DNA from: an uncultured Bacteroidales bacterium
GTDB lineage: Bacteria; Bacteroidota; Bacteroidia; Bacteroidales; WCHB1-69
Direction: 5' to 3'
Assembly: GCA_900315705.1 (NCBI GenBank)
Contig: ONAB01000014.1
Coordinates: 1 to 64,000 of the forward strand
DNA length: 64,000 nucleotides
Shown piece by piece: positions 15,801 through 22,710 of the stretch. The stretch's first letter is position 1. Every line of letters begins with the position of its first letter. Position numbers and translations under genes: made by a program. A model generated the notes under the pieces. That model was given only the letters and a program-made list of their open reading frames with translations, was not told the origin of the DNA and did not search any database.

Positions 15801-17069
15801 CAGTTCAGCCGCAAGATGGAGGTGAACAAGCCCTTCGTCACGACGCCGCCCTTCCAGGTGGCCGACCGCCGGAGAACCATTCTGGCCCCTTACTTCGCGG
15901 GCGGCTATTCGGAGTTTGTGCCCACCGTGTTCAAGATGGCGGGCTACAACATCATCAACTTGCCGTTGGGCGACAAGGAGTGTGTGGAGTTGGGGTTGCA
16001 GTATGCCAACAACGAGGTGTGCTACCCTGCCACCATCGTGGTGGGCAGTCTGCTGAAGGCGTTGCGCAGCGGTGACTACAATCTGGACGACGTGGCGGTC
16101 ATCATCACGCAGACGGGCGGCCAGTGCCGAGCCACCAACTACATAATGCTGATCAAGAAGGCGATGGTGGCCGCCGGTTTTGAGAAGGTCCCGGTGTTAT
16201 CGTTAGCATTGGGCGACACGCTGGCCAACGAGCAGCCGGGGTTCAGCTTCAACGCCCGCGACCTGGCCCTGCCCACTATCAACACGCTGCTGTATGCCGA
16301 CAGTCTGTCGAGGCTCTATTACGCCTCGCGGCCGCGCGAGTTGCAGCCCGGAATGGCCAAGCAGCTGCACCAAAAGTACATCGACCGGGCCCTGCCGCTC
16401 ATCGAGAAACGCGACTACAAAGGGCTGCGGAGGCTCCTCAAGGAGGCTGCCGGCGACTTTGCCGCCCACATCGACTGCACGAAAAAGTTACCGCAGATCG
16501 GGGTGGTGGGAGAAATCTACGTCAAGTATAACACCTTCGGGCATCTGAATGTGCTCGACTGGCTGGCCGACCACGGGGTGGAGGTCATCGCCCCTTCGAT
16601 GTACAATTTCTTTATGAACAGCTTCGTAAACCGCCATATCAACAAGAAGATGCACATCCAGCCGGTCAGTTATCCGTTATGGATGACCGATGTGGTGTAC
16701 AAGTTGATATACCGTTATGCGCGGAGTTTTGACGAGGCGTGTGCCGCGTTCCCCTATTACCGGCCGTACGCGGATATGTTCCACGATGCCAAGTTGGCCT
16801 CGCAGGTCATCAATATGGCCGCCAACTTCGGCGAGGGGTGGCTGATTCCGGCCGAGATGTCGGCGTTGGCGGAGAACGGGGTGCACAACATCATCAGTCT
16901 GCAACCCTTCGCCTGCATCTCCAACCACGTCATCTCCAAGGGTATAGAGCGCAAGATCCGGCAGATTTACCCGAAGCTGAACCTGCTGTTTCTGGACTTC
17001 GACGGCGGCACCTCCGAGGCCAACGTCTTCAACCGGTTGCACTTTATGATGGGAAATGAAGGGGCGTGA
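12831..17069 (+). CDS. Giant acyl-CoA dehydratase activase-like protein (two ASKHA domains plus DUF2229)
   Basis: 1,412 aa. Two BadF/BadG/BcrA/BcrD (HgdC-like) ATPase domains: G-I-D-I-G-S-T-T-V-K at ~8-17 and G-V-D-S-G-S-T-T-T-K at ~330. Each is followed by a cysteine motif of the [4Fe-4S]-bearing activators (N-G-N-C-A-G-G-T-G-A-F near 125, A-C-S-S-G-C-G-S-F near 455). A C-P-G-C-P-N-H-C motif near 615 could bind another cluster. The second half matches DUF2229/CoA-enzyme activase with an HgdB-like region (I-P-R-S-L-G-M-F-E; M-S-E-N-I-C-F-P-A-K). Single-chain proteins of this type are thought to couple ATP hydrolysis to low-potential electron transfer to 2-hydroxyacyl-CoA dehydratase-like partners; no partner dehydratase lies nearby. 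Controlled presumably by the adjacent TetR protein. Confidence 0.85.
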   Translation: MQNNLLLGIDIGSTTVKVVALDAEKKLIYADYRRHNMNIRETVKTAVEPLVKQYPDIPLRIAVTGSVGMGYAECWHFPFVQEVIAAATLVKEQFPQTRTFIDIGGEDSKMIFFEKGRVPDIRMNGNCAGGTGAFIDQTAGLLNVSPTDLNELAANAKMVYPIASRCGVFSKTDIQNLLARHVSKEDVALSVFHAVSLQVISTLSRGLDVEAPVFFCGGPFAFLPMLKKSFLDNLHLTEEDCVPVPDARVVSAHGTALLAEKSCTETLTMAQLAKSISDLAISDDAILLSNRLAPLFTGKQDFEAWKKHKQNYFVPRVTFDELKSDEVFLGVDSGSTTTKLVVLDAEGRLLFTDYRPNNGNSFDAFAQALTAFQKACDEHHFKPNILNSAVTGYGENLLKTGYGLHHGIVETMAHYLGAKQVSPEVSFILDIGGQDMKAIFVENQAIRRLEINEACSSGCGSFIETFAKMLGYSVGDFAGIACEAPHPYDLGTRCTVFMNSKVKQAMREGATPEDISAGFAYSVIKNCLFKVLKLKKVEELGNHIVVQGGTFKNLAVVRALELLTDREVRFSNIPELMGAYGCALFAKEQPVERVLTLEELLSIQQFQTEQQVCPGCPNHCTVVQYKFSNGNCYYSGNNCEKVFANISEGMQKGKNQHHERLKLLYKRPSLPLKEGRLRIGIPRSLGMFELYPFWHALFKACGFTTVLSGPSTVKEYEKGLHTVMSENICFPAKLMHGHIFNLAEQKVDRIFYPYIVMEQKADPQVRNSYNCPIVAGYSDVIRNAIDTEERFGIPLDAPVVSMNDDKLMRAGCRDYLKSLGVDRKTADAAIDEAKRALQEYIHEQHRRAVEIVEQARQENRMVVVLAGRPYHTDPLVQHKISDVLADMGIDVVTEFIAGDEDAEVYKELVAVTQWTYPNRVFKAAHYVANSPDNIHFMMITSFGCGPDAFIIDETHDILDRKGKSFTLLKVDDVNNIGSLRLRVRSMVESLQFSRKMEVNKPFVTTPPFQVADRRRTILAPYFAGGYSEFVPTVFKMAGYNIINLPLGDKECVELGLQYANNEVCYPATIVVGSLLKALRSGDYNLDDVAVIITQTGGQCRATNYIMLIKKAMVAAGFEKVPVLSLALGDTLANEQPGFSFNARDLALPTINTLLYADSLSRLYYASRPRELQPGMAKQLHQKYIDRALPLIEKRDYKGLRRLLKEAAGDFAAHIDCTKKLPQIGVVGEIYVKYNTFGHLNVLDWLADHGVEVIAPSMYNFFMNSFVNRHINKKMHIQPVSYPLWMTDVVYKLIYRYARSFDEACAAFPYYRPYADMFHDAKLASQVINMAANFGEGWLIPAEMSALAENGVHNIISLQPFACISNHVISKGIERKIRQIYPKLNLLFLDFDGGTSEANVFNRLHFMMGNEGA

Positions 17070-17102
17070 TAACCCGGGCGGGCACCTATCACAATTTTTT
17101 TG

Positions 17103-17110
17103 TACTTTTG
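17103..17110 (+). promoter_or_regulatory. -7 box of hutU
   Basis: TACTTTTG followed by CGG, 22 bases before the ATG at 17133. Confidence 0.6.
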
Positions 17111-17132
17111 CGGCTCATTAAAATTGGATACA

Positions 17133-19133
17133 ATGATGACACTGCAAGAATTCCAAGAAGACCTCAAGAGAGGCATCCCCAGCACTTTGCCCGCCGCAAA
17201 GCCCTATGACCCTAACGTCAACCACGCGCCCAAGCGCAAAGACATACTGACCAAGAAGGAGAAGCAGCTCGCCCTGCGCAACGCCCTCCGCTATTTCGAC
17301 CCGTCGCTGCACGCCCAGCTGGCGCCCGAGTTCGCCAAGGAGCTGCACGACTACGGCCGCATCTATATGTACCGCTATCGTCCCGACTACGAGATGTACG
17401 CCCGTCCCATCGACGCCTACCCTGCCAAGTGCAAGCAGGCAGCTGCCATTATGCTGATGATCCAGAACAACCTGGACCCCGCCGTGGCACAACATCCCCA
17501 CGAGCTGATCACCTACGGCGGCAACGGCGCCGTGTTCCAGAACTGGGCCCAATACCGCCTCGTGATGAAATACCTCTCCGAGATGACCGACGAACAGACC
17601 CTCGTGATGTACTCCGGCCACCCGCTCGGCCTCTTCCCCTCCCATAAGGACGCGCCCCGCGTGGTCGTGACCAACGGTATGGTGATCCCCAACTACTCCA
17701 AACCCGACGACTGGGAGCGGATGAACGCCCTCGGTGTCAGCCAGTACGGCCAGATGACCGCCGGCTCCTATATGTACATCGGACCGCAAGGCATCGTGCA
17801 CGGCACCACCATCACCGTGCTCAACGCCAGCCGAAAAATCGGCGGCGAGATTGGCGGCAAGCTCTTCGTGACCGCCGGCCTCGGCGGTATGTCGGGTGCC
17901 CAGCCCAAAGCCGGCAACATCGCTGGCGTGGTCTCCATCACCGCTGAAATCAACCCCGCAGCCACCCAAAAGCGCTTCGACCAAGGCTGGGTGGATGAGG
18001 TACACGACAACCTCGACGAGCTGTTCGTGAAGGTGAACGAGGCCCGCGCCCAGAAAATCGCCAAATCGTTTGCCTACCAGGGCAACATCGTGGACCTCTG
18101 GGAATACTGCGCCGCCCACGACATCCAAGTCGATCTCGGCAGCGACCAGACCTCCCTGCACAACCCGTGGGCCGGCGGCTACTATCCCGTGGGCATCTCC
18201 TTCGAGGACGCCAAGGTGATGATGGCCGAACAGCCCGAGAAGTTCAAGGAGGCTGTGGAGGCCAGTCTGCGCCGCCAGGTGGCCGCCATCAACAAGCTGA
18301 CCGCCAAGGGTATGTACTTCTTCGACTATGGCAACGCCTTCCTGTTGCAATCCTCCCGCGCCGGCGCCGACATCCTCAAAGAGGACGGCACCTTCCGCTA
18401 CCCCTCCTATGTGCAGGACATTATGGGACCGATGTGTTTCGACTACGGCTTCGGCCCGTTCCGCTGGGTCTGCACCTCCGGCAAGCCCGAAGACCTTGAC
18501 GTCACCGACCATATCGCAATGGATGTGCTGAAAGAGATCAGCGAACACGCGCCCGCCGAGATTTCACAACAGATGAAGGACAACATCACCTGGATCAGAG
18601 GGGCCAAGGAGAACCACCTGGTGGTGGGTTCCCAAGCCCGTATCCTGTACGCCGACTGCGAGGGCCGCACCAAGATTGCCGCCGAGTTCAACAAGGCGGT
18701 GCGCGACGGCAGACTCTCCGCGCCGGTCGTACTGGGCCGCGACCACCACGATGTAAGCGGCACCGACTCCCCGTTCCGCGAGACCTCCAACATCTACGAC
18801 GGCAGCAGCTTCTGCGCCGATATGGCCGTGCAGAACGTCATCGGCGACGGCTTCCGCGGCGCCACGTGGGTGAGCATCCACAACGGCGGCGGCGTCGGCT
18901 GGGGCGAAGTCATCAACGGCGGCTTCGGTATGGTACTGGACGGCAGCGACGACAGCGACCGCAGACTCCGTTCAATGCTGTTCTGGGACGTGAACAACGG
19001 CATCAGCCGCCGCGCCTGGGCCCGCAACGACGGCGCCCTCTTCGCCATCAAACGCGCAATGGAACTCTGCCCCGAACTGCACGTCACCCTGCCGAATATG
19101 GCGGATGACAAGTTGGTGGAAGAAATGTTTTAA
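17133..19133 (+). CDS. hutU: Urocanate hydratase
   Basis: 666 aa, the long Bacteroidota-type urocanase. The ATG at 17133 lies 22 bp after the -7 box; a second Met follows directly. It converts urocanate to 4-imidazolone-5-propionate in histidine degradation, using tightly bound NAD+. Diagnostic stretches are I-T-Y-G-G-N-G-A-V-F-Q-N-W, Y-S-G-H-P-L-G-L-F-P, Q-M-T-A-G-S-Y-M-Y-I-G-P-Q-G-I-V-H-G and F-R-W-V-C-T-S-G-K-P-E-D-L, which contains the conserved active-site Cys region. None of the other hut genes (hutH, hutI, ftcD) is in this window, so the pathway is either dispersed or continues elsewhere. Cytoplasmic. Confidence 0.97.
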   Translation: MMTLQEFQEDLKRGIPSTLPAAKPYDPNVNHAPKRKDILTKKEKQLALRNALRYFDPSLHAQLAPEFAKELHDYGRIYMYRYRPDYEMYARPIDAYPAKCKQAAAIMLMIQNNLDPAVAQHPHELITYGGNGAVFQNWAQYRLVMKYLSEMTDEQTLVMYSGHPLGLFPSHKDAPRVVVTNGMVIPNYSKPDDWERMNALGVSQYGQMTAGSYMYIGPQGIVHGTTITVLNASRKIGGEIGGKLFVTAGLGGMSGAQPKAGNIAGVVSITAEINPAATQKRFDQGWVDEVHDNLDELFVKVNEARAQKIAKSFAYQGNIVDLWEYCAAHDIQVDLGSDQTSLHNPWAGGYYPVGISFEDAKVMMAEQPEKFKEAVEASLRRQVAAINKLTAKGMYFFDYGNAFLLQSSRAGADILKEDGTFRYPSYVQDIMGPMCFDYGFGPFRWVCTSGKPEDLDVTDHIAMDVLKEISEHAPAEISQQMKDNITWIRGAKENHLVVGSQARILYADCEGRTKIAAEFNKAVRDGRLSAPVVLGRDHHDVSGTDSPFRETSNIYDGSSFCADMAVQNVIGDGFRGATWVSIHNGGGVGWGEVINGGFGMVLDGSDDSDRRLRSMLFWDVNNGISRRAWARNDGALFAIKRAMELCPELHVTLPNMADDKLVEEMF

Positions 19134-19186
19134 TGGTGATTGGTGATTAGTAATTAGTGATCAGTGAACAGTGATTAGTAATAGGT
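19134..19186 (+). repeat. Degenerate repeat arm, left side of four-helix-bundle element 1
   Basis: Irregular tandem repetition of GTGATTAGT-like units (with AGTGAACAGTGA inside) starting one base after the hutU stop. It is matched in inverted orientation by the arm at 19580-19657. Confidence 0.75.
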
Positions 19187-19195
19187 TGTATCGAT

Positions 19196-19546
19196 ATGAA
19201 TCATAAGGATTTAGCGGTTTGGAAGGAGAGTATGAAACTGGTCAAAGAGGTGTATGGTTTGCTGAAAGATTTTCCGCCTTACGAACAATTTGGAATTTGT
19301 TCGCAAATGAGACGATCTGCAGTATCAATCCCATCAAATATCGCAGAAGGGGCAGGTAGAAACAATAATAAAGAACTATTACGATTTTGCCTCATATCCC
19401 AAGGTTCACTATCCGAATTAGAGACTCAATTGCTGATTTCTGCCGAACTGGATTACATTAGTTCCAATAACGACATATTCGATCAAATCACTACAGTCAG
19501 AAAAATATTATCAGGTTACATCAATTATTTAAAAACAAAACTATAA
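19196..19546 (+). CDS. Four-helix-bundle (23S rRNA IVS-type) protein, copy 1
   Basis: 116 aa. Typical of the S23/IVS four-helix-bundle family: D-L-x-V-W-K-E-S-M-K-L-V near the start, then L-L-K-D-F-P-P-Y-E-Q-F-G and Q-M-R-R-S-A-V-S-I-P-S-N-I-A-E-G (residues ~42-57), and L-S-E-L-E-T-Q-L-L-I-S near 85. Relatives are found in intervening sequences of 23S rRNA genes and, as Avd, with diversity-generating retroelements; no such retroelement is present. The gene is AT-rich between GC-rich neighbours and lies between inverted degenerate repeat arms. A second copy is at 44441-44809. Molecular role unknown. Confidence 0.9.
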   Translation: MNHKDLAVWKESMKLVKEVYGLLKDFPPYEQFGICSQMRRSAVSIPSNIAEGAGRNNNKELLRFCLISQGSLSELETQLLISAELDYISSNNDIFDQITTVRKILSGYINYLKTKL

Positions 19547-19579
19547 TAATAGCACCCTACGACACTCTCAACAACACCC

Positions 19580-19657
19580 CATTACCAATCACCATTCACT
19601 AATCAACATTCACTGTTCACTATTCACTGTTCACTATTCACTGTTCACTATTCACTA
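19580..19657 (+). repeat. Degenerate repeat arm, right side of four-helix-bundle element 1
   Basis: Repeated TTCACTATTCACTG units; the reverse complement shares AGTGAACAGTGA and GATTAGTGA with the left arm. It ends 2 bases before the start codon of the next gene, so that gene's promoter must lie within or beyond the element. Confidence 0.75.
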
Positions 19658-19659
19658 AA

Positions 19660-20547
19660 ATGCGATACTTCACCATACTACTCCTTATCACAATGACCTT
19701 CGCGTGCGGATGCCACAAGCAACCCGCACCGATTGTCATCAAGCCTGACATTGAGAAGAACCACCTGGAGCGCAACCACATCTTCGGGTTGGTGAAGGTG
19801 ATTGAGTCGCAGAGTTACCTTCTCAGGGACGATTCTCTCAGTCTGGCCGACACCAGTCGGCTGGCTGAGGTGCTCGCCTCCCGCACTCCCGACCTGACCT
19901 CCACGCAACGCTACACCGCCGACGGGTTCCTCACCCGTTACGTCAAGCACGACATCGCCACTGGCGACTCGGTGGTGCGGCGCTACACCTACAACAAAAA
20001 GGCCCAGATTGTGGAGTGGAAGGAGCGCACCTCCCGCGACACTGTGCGCACCATCGGCAAGTACCTCTACGACCGCAACGGCTTCATCACCGGCGAACAG
20101 GTGTTCCAGGGCGACAGCGTGGTGATGGCCTTCGCCCACACCACCGACGGCATCGGCAACATCATCCGCACCGCCCAGTCGTTCGGCGACTACACCACCC
20201 GCACCGAGACCAAGTACAACGAGAACGGGCTGGTGGCCAAGATCACCGAGTTCGAGCCTAACGGCAAGGTGTTCAAGACTGTCACCATCGAGTACGACAA
20301 CTACGGCGACGAAGTGAACCGCTGCGCCTACAAGTCTGGCAACCAGATGATTGAATACACCTACCACCTCTATTCCCAAGAGGGACGCCAACTCAAAACC
20401 ATCTACGAAGACAAAATCCACAAGGTGAAGGAATGCACCTACTATTTCGACTTCGACAACCAGAACAACTGGCAGATCGAGGTCAAGGCCATCGACAACA
20501 AAATATACAGCATCCGCAAACGCAATTTCATTTATTATCCACAATAA
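19660..20547 (+). CDS. Lipoprotein with YD-like repeats
   Basis: 295 aa with a lipoprotein signal (MRYFTILLLITMTFACGC; lipobox Cys 16 or 18). The mature protein has several Y-x-Y-D/N-x-x-G-x-I/V repeats (K-Y-L-Y-D-R-N-G-F-I, T-K-Y-N-E-N-G-L-V-A-K-I, T-I-E-Y-D-N-Y-G-D-E-V), a beta-strand pattern like RHS/YD or MORN-like antitoxin-type repeats in Bacteroidota lipoproteins. It is much too short for a true RHS shell. The start codon abuts a repeat arm. Function unknown; probably anchored in the periplasm or on the outer membrane. Confidence 0.75.
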   Translation: MRYFTILLLITMTFACGCHKQPAPIVIKPDIEKNHLERNHIFGLVKVIESQSYLLRDDSLSLADTSRLAEVLASRTPDLTSTQRYTADGFLTRYVKHDIATGDSVVRRYTYNKKAQIVEWKERTSRDTVRTIGKYLYDRNGFITGEQVFQGDSVVMAFAHTTDGIGNIIRTAQSFGDYTTRTETKYNENGLVAKITEFEPNGKVFKTVTIEYDNYGDEVNRCAYKSGNQMIEYTYHLYSQEGRQLKTIYEDKIHKVKECTYYFDFDNQNNWQIEVKAIDNKIYSIRKRNFIYYPQ

Positions 20548-20562
20548 AACAACCTTATCAGA

Positions 20563-20985
20563 ATGGATTTAAGCAACATTTTATCGATTACAGGAAAAGG
20601 ATCTCTTTACAAACTCATCTCCAGAGCCCCCAACAGCTTCATCGTGGAAGGATTGGAAGACGGCCACCGTTTCCCGGCCTTCTCCCACGACGGCGTGGCC
20701 ACGCTGGACAACATCGCCATATTCACTGAAGACGAAGAGGTCTCCCTCCAGTCCGTTTTCCAATCCATCTTCAAGAAAGAAAACGGCCAGAAGGTTGCCG
20801 TTCCCAAAGACAACAACGCCCTGAAGGCCTATTTCGCCGAGGTGCTTCCCAACTACGACCGCGACCGCGTCTATGTGTCCAACATCAAGAAGGTGCTGGC
20901 GTGGTACAACATCCTCACCGAGCACCAGCTGATTGACTTGGAGGAGGAGAAGCCCCAGGAGGAAGAGGGCAAGAAAGAAGAATAG
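20563..20985 (+). CDS. DUF5606-like conserved cytoplasmic protein
   Basis: 140 aa, no signal peptide. The N-terminus (M-D-L-S-N-I-L-S-I-T-G-K-G-S-L-Y-K-L) and F-P-A-F-S-H-D-G-V-A-T-L match a conserved Bacteroidota family I recall as DUF5606. The region A-L-K-A-Y-F-A-E-V-L-P-N-Y-D-R-D-R-V-Y-V-S-D/N-I-K-K is the second conserved block. The C-terminal ~18 residues are Glu/Lys-rich and probably disordered. Lies between a lipoprotein gene and a membrane-anchored protein gene with small gaps (15 and 21 bp), so likely one operon. Function unknown. Confidence 0.8.
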   Translation: MDLSNILSITGKGSLYKLISRAPNSFIVEGLEDGHRFPAFSHDGVATLDNIAIFTEDEEVSLQSVFQSIFKKENGQKVAVPKDNNALKAYFAEVLPNYDRDRVYVSNIKKVLAWYNILTEHQLIDLEEEKPQEEEGKKEE

Positions 20986-21006
20986 TGTTTAACAAGACAT
21001 CATAAT

Positions 21007-22425
21007 ATGAAAGAGGAATACAACACGGAAAAGCATCGCGGTTGGGCGATATGGCTGAGCATTTTCGCCCTCTTGCTCATCGGCGTGGGCATCTTTTTCT
21101 ACTACTCATTCTTCCGGCAAAGCCGGTCGGAGTTGATAGAAGCGGTGCCGACGGACGCACAGTACGTCTTTGAAATCAACGACAACCCCGCCTTCCAGAA
21201 GGGAGTCGCCTCGATGGCGCCCTACTTCACGGAGGCATTTGCCTTGGACGTGCTGCCCGCCTACGAGGACATCTACAAGCAGATGGCCGGCACTTACGAC
21301 CTGACCATCTCGGGACATCCCAGCGCCAACGGCATCCGGGTGCTCTTCAACACGCACATCGAGAAAGCCGTGTTCAAGAAGCTGTTGCGGGCCCTCAGCA
21401 TCGACCCCGCCAACTTCACCTCTTTCGAGCACTACAAAATCTACACCTACGGCACGCACTTCAAGAGTCTCAAGTTCGCCTATTTCAATCACATACTGAC
21501 TGTTTCCGACGATATTGACCTCCTGAAGAAGGCCCTCATCCAGCACACGCACCCCAAAAACCTGCTTTCCGACAAATCCTTCAAGGATCTCTACAATCTT
21601 ACCTCCAAGAACCTGAAGCAGAACTGGGTGTTGTTGCAGAATCCGGGCTACAGCCAGCACATCGCCACATTCCTCACCGAGGGGGCGTATGCCCGGCTGC
21701 ACAAGGCCATCCCGATGTCGGACTGGTCGGCTTTCCAAATCAGGATAGGGCACAACGAGGTGACCCTGTCGGGGTACACCGCCACCAACGATTTGCTGAA
21801 AGAGGCCGCCCGGCAGAATGCCAAACGTTCCTTTGACACACCCTCGGAGATGCTGCCCTTCGACACGGAGTGGTACTACAAAAAGGCTGGCGAGAACTGC
21901 GCCACCTGCACCTTCTCCCTTGCGGGCGACTCGTCGAAGCACCACGAGTTCCTCCTCGTAATGCAAGACACCCTCCACAAAGTGCTTGTGCCCTTCGGCA
22001 GCGAGGAGCGCGCCGACGCCTTCCGCAACCAGCACCCGAGCGGCATATACCCCATTACCGACAGCACCTTCATAAACCTCAAGAAACTGACGTCTGCTTC
22101 ATACGCCCTCTTTGTGGAGCGCAGCAACGCCCTGCTCTTCGCCCCCTCTCCGGAGGCGCTGACCCTCTACTACAAGACGCTGAACAACAAAGGCGACATT
22201 TCCGACAACCGCTACTACCGGTTCTCGCAAAACAACGCTGCCTCCTCCAACCTCATCGACTTCACCTTCTACAACACGAACGGCGCCACGCAGACGTTCT
22301 TCTCCCCCAACGGCAAATCGAGTTTCTTAGGCCGCGATCTCGCCATCTTCTCTGCCAACTGCACGTCCGTCACCGACGAATACGCCTCGGTGAATATTTA
22401 CATAATGATGCAAGGAAGGAAGTAG
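21007..22425 (+). CDS. Membrane-anchored protein of unknown function
   Basis: 472 aa. A single N-terminal transmembrane helix (about residues 13-33, W-A-I-W-L-S-I-F-A-L-L-L-I-G-V) after a short charged cytoplasmic tail. The large domain is then predicted to be periplasmic and begins V-P-T-D-A-Q-Y-V-F-E-I-N-D, an opening reminiscent of DUF3352-type proteins but not enough to assign it. It has the length and layout of extracytoplasmic proteins linked to envelope housekeeping in Bacteroidota. Follows the DUF5606-like gene by 21 bp. Confidence 0.7.
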   Translation: MKEEYNTEKHRGWAIWLSIFALLLIGVGIFFYYSFFRQSRSELIEAVPTDAQYVFEINDNPAFQKGVASMAPYFTEAFALDVLPAYEDIYKQMAGTYDLTISGHPSANGIRVLFNTHIEKAVFKKLLRALSIDPANFTSFEHYKIYTYGTHFKSLKFAYFNHILTVSDDIDLLKKALIQHTHPKNLLSDKSFKDLYNLTSKNLKQNWVLLQNPGYSQHIATFLTEGAYARLHKAIPMSDWSAFQIRIGHNEVTLSGYTATNDLLKEAARQNAKRSFDTPSEMLPFDTEWYYKKAGENCATCTFSLAGDSSKHHEFLLVMQDTLHKVLVPFGSEERADAFRNQHPSGIYPITDSTFINLKKLTSASYALFVERSNALLFAPSPEALTLYYKTLNNKGDISDNRYYRFSQNNAASSNLIDFTFYNTNGATQTFFSPNGKSSFLGRDLAIFSANCTSVTDEYASVNIYIMMQGRK

Positions 22426-22430
22426 CGGGG

Positions 22431-22506
22431 TGCGATTTGCGATTTACGATTTGCGAGGTGCGATTTACGATCTAAAGTCTTAAGTCTAAAGTCTTCAGTC
22501 TAAAAA
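22431..22506 (+). repeat. Degenerate repeat array GCGATTTAC / AAGTCTAA family
   Basis: Two blocks: GCGATTTGCGATTTACGATTTGCG-like units, then TAAAGTCTTAAGTCTAAAGTC-like units. The same two blocks occur in reverse complement and reversed order at 30728-30779. No gene lies inside. Confidence 0.75.
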
Positions 22507-22510
22507 ACCG

Positions 22511-22583
22511 TGGACCTTACGGGACTCGAACCCGTGACCTCGTCCATGCGAAGGACGCGCTCTACCAGCTGAGCTAAAGGCCC
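22511..22583 (-). tRNA. tRNA-Ala (anticodon CGC)
   Basis: On the minus strand the acceptor GGGCCTT pairs with AAGGTCC plus discriminator A, including the G3-U70 pair that identifies tRNA-Ala. The D arm is GCTCAGCTGGTAGAGC, the anticodon stem CGTCC/GGACG with loop TTCGCAT (anticodon CGC), and the T arm carries GTTCGAGTC. CCA is not encoded. Confidence 0.95.
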
Positions 22584-22619
22584 TGTCAAAAGTGGATTTG
22601 ACTCTTTTTTTTCGGGCGG

Positions 22620-22627
22620 CAAAGATA
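22620..22627 (-). promoter_or_regulatory. -7 box of tRNA-Ala
   Basis: TATCTTTG on the minus strand, 37 bases upstream of the mature 5' end. Confidence 0.55.
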
Positions 22628-22652
22628 GTTTTTTTTCCGATATACAGATTTT

Positions 22653-22687
22653 AAAAAAACAGCGATGACCGAAGCCATCGCTGTTTT
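22653..22687 (-). terminator. Rho-independent terminator of pepD
   Basis: A 12-bp stem, AAAACAGCGATG (minus strand) against CATCGCTGTTTT, with an 8-base loop and a T tract, 24 bp after the pepD stop codon. Confidence 0.8.
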
Positions 22688-22710
22688 CCGTATTTAGGGG
22701 TAAAACCTTT

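Noticed and set aside
17118-18548. 476-codon minus-strand frame
   Set aside because: Exact antisense of hutU with shadow composition.
19134-19657. Element 1 as a conventional insertion sequence or diversity-generating retroelement
   Set aside because: No transposase, reverse transcriptase, template repeat or clean target-site duplication was seen; only the four-helix-bundle gene and arms are present.
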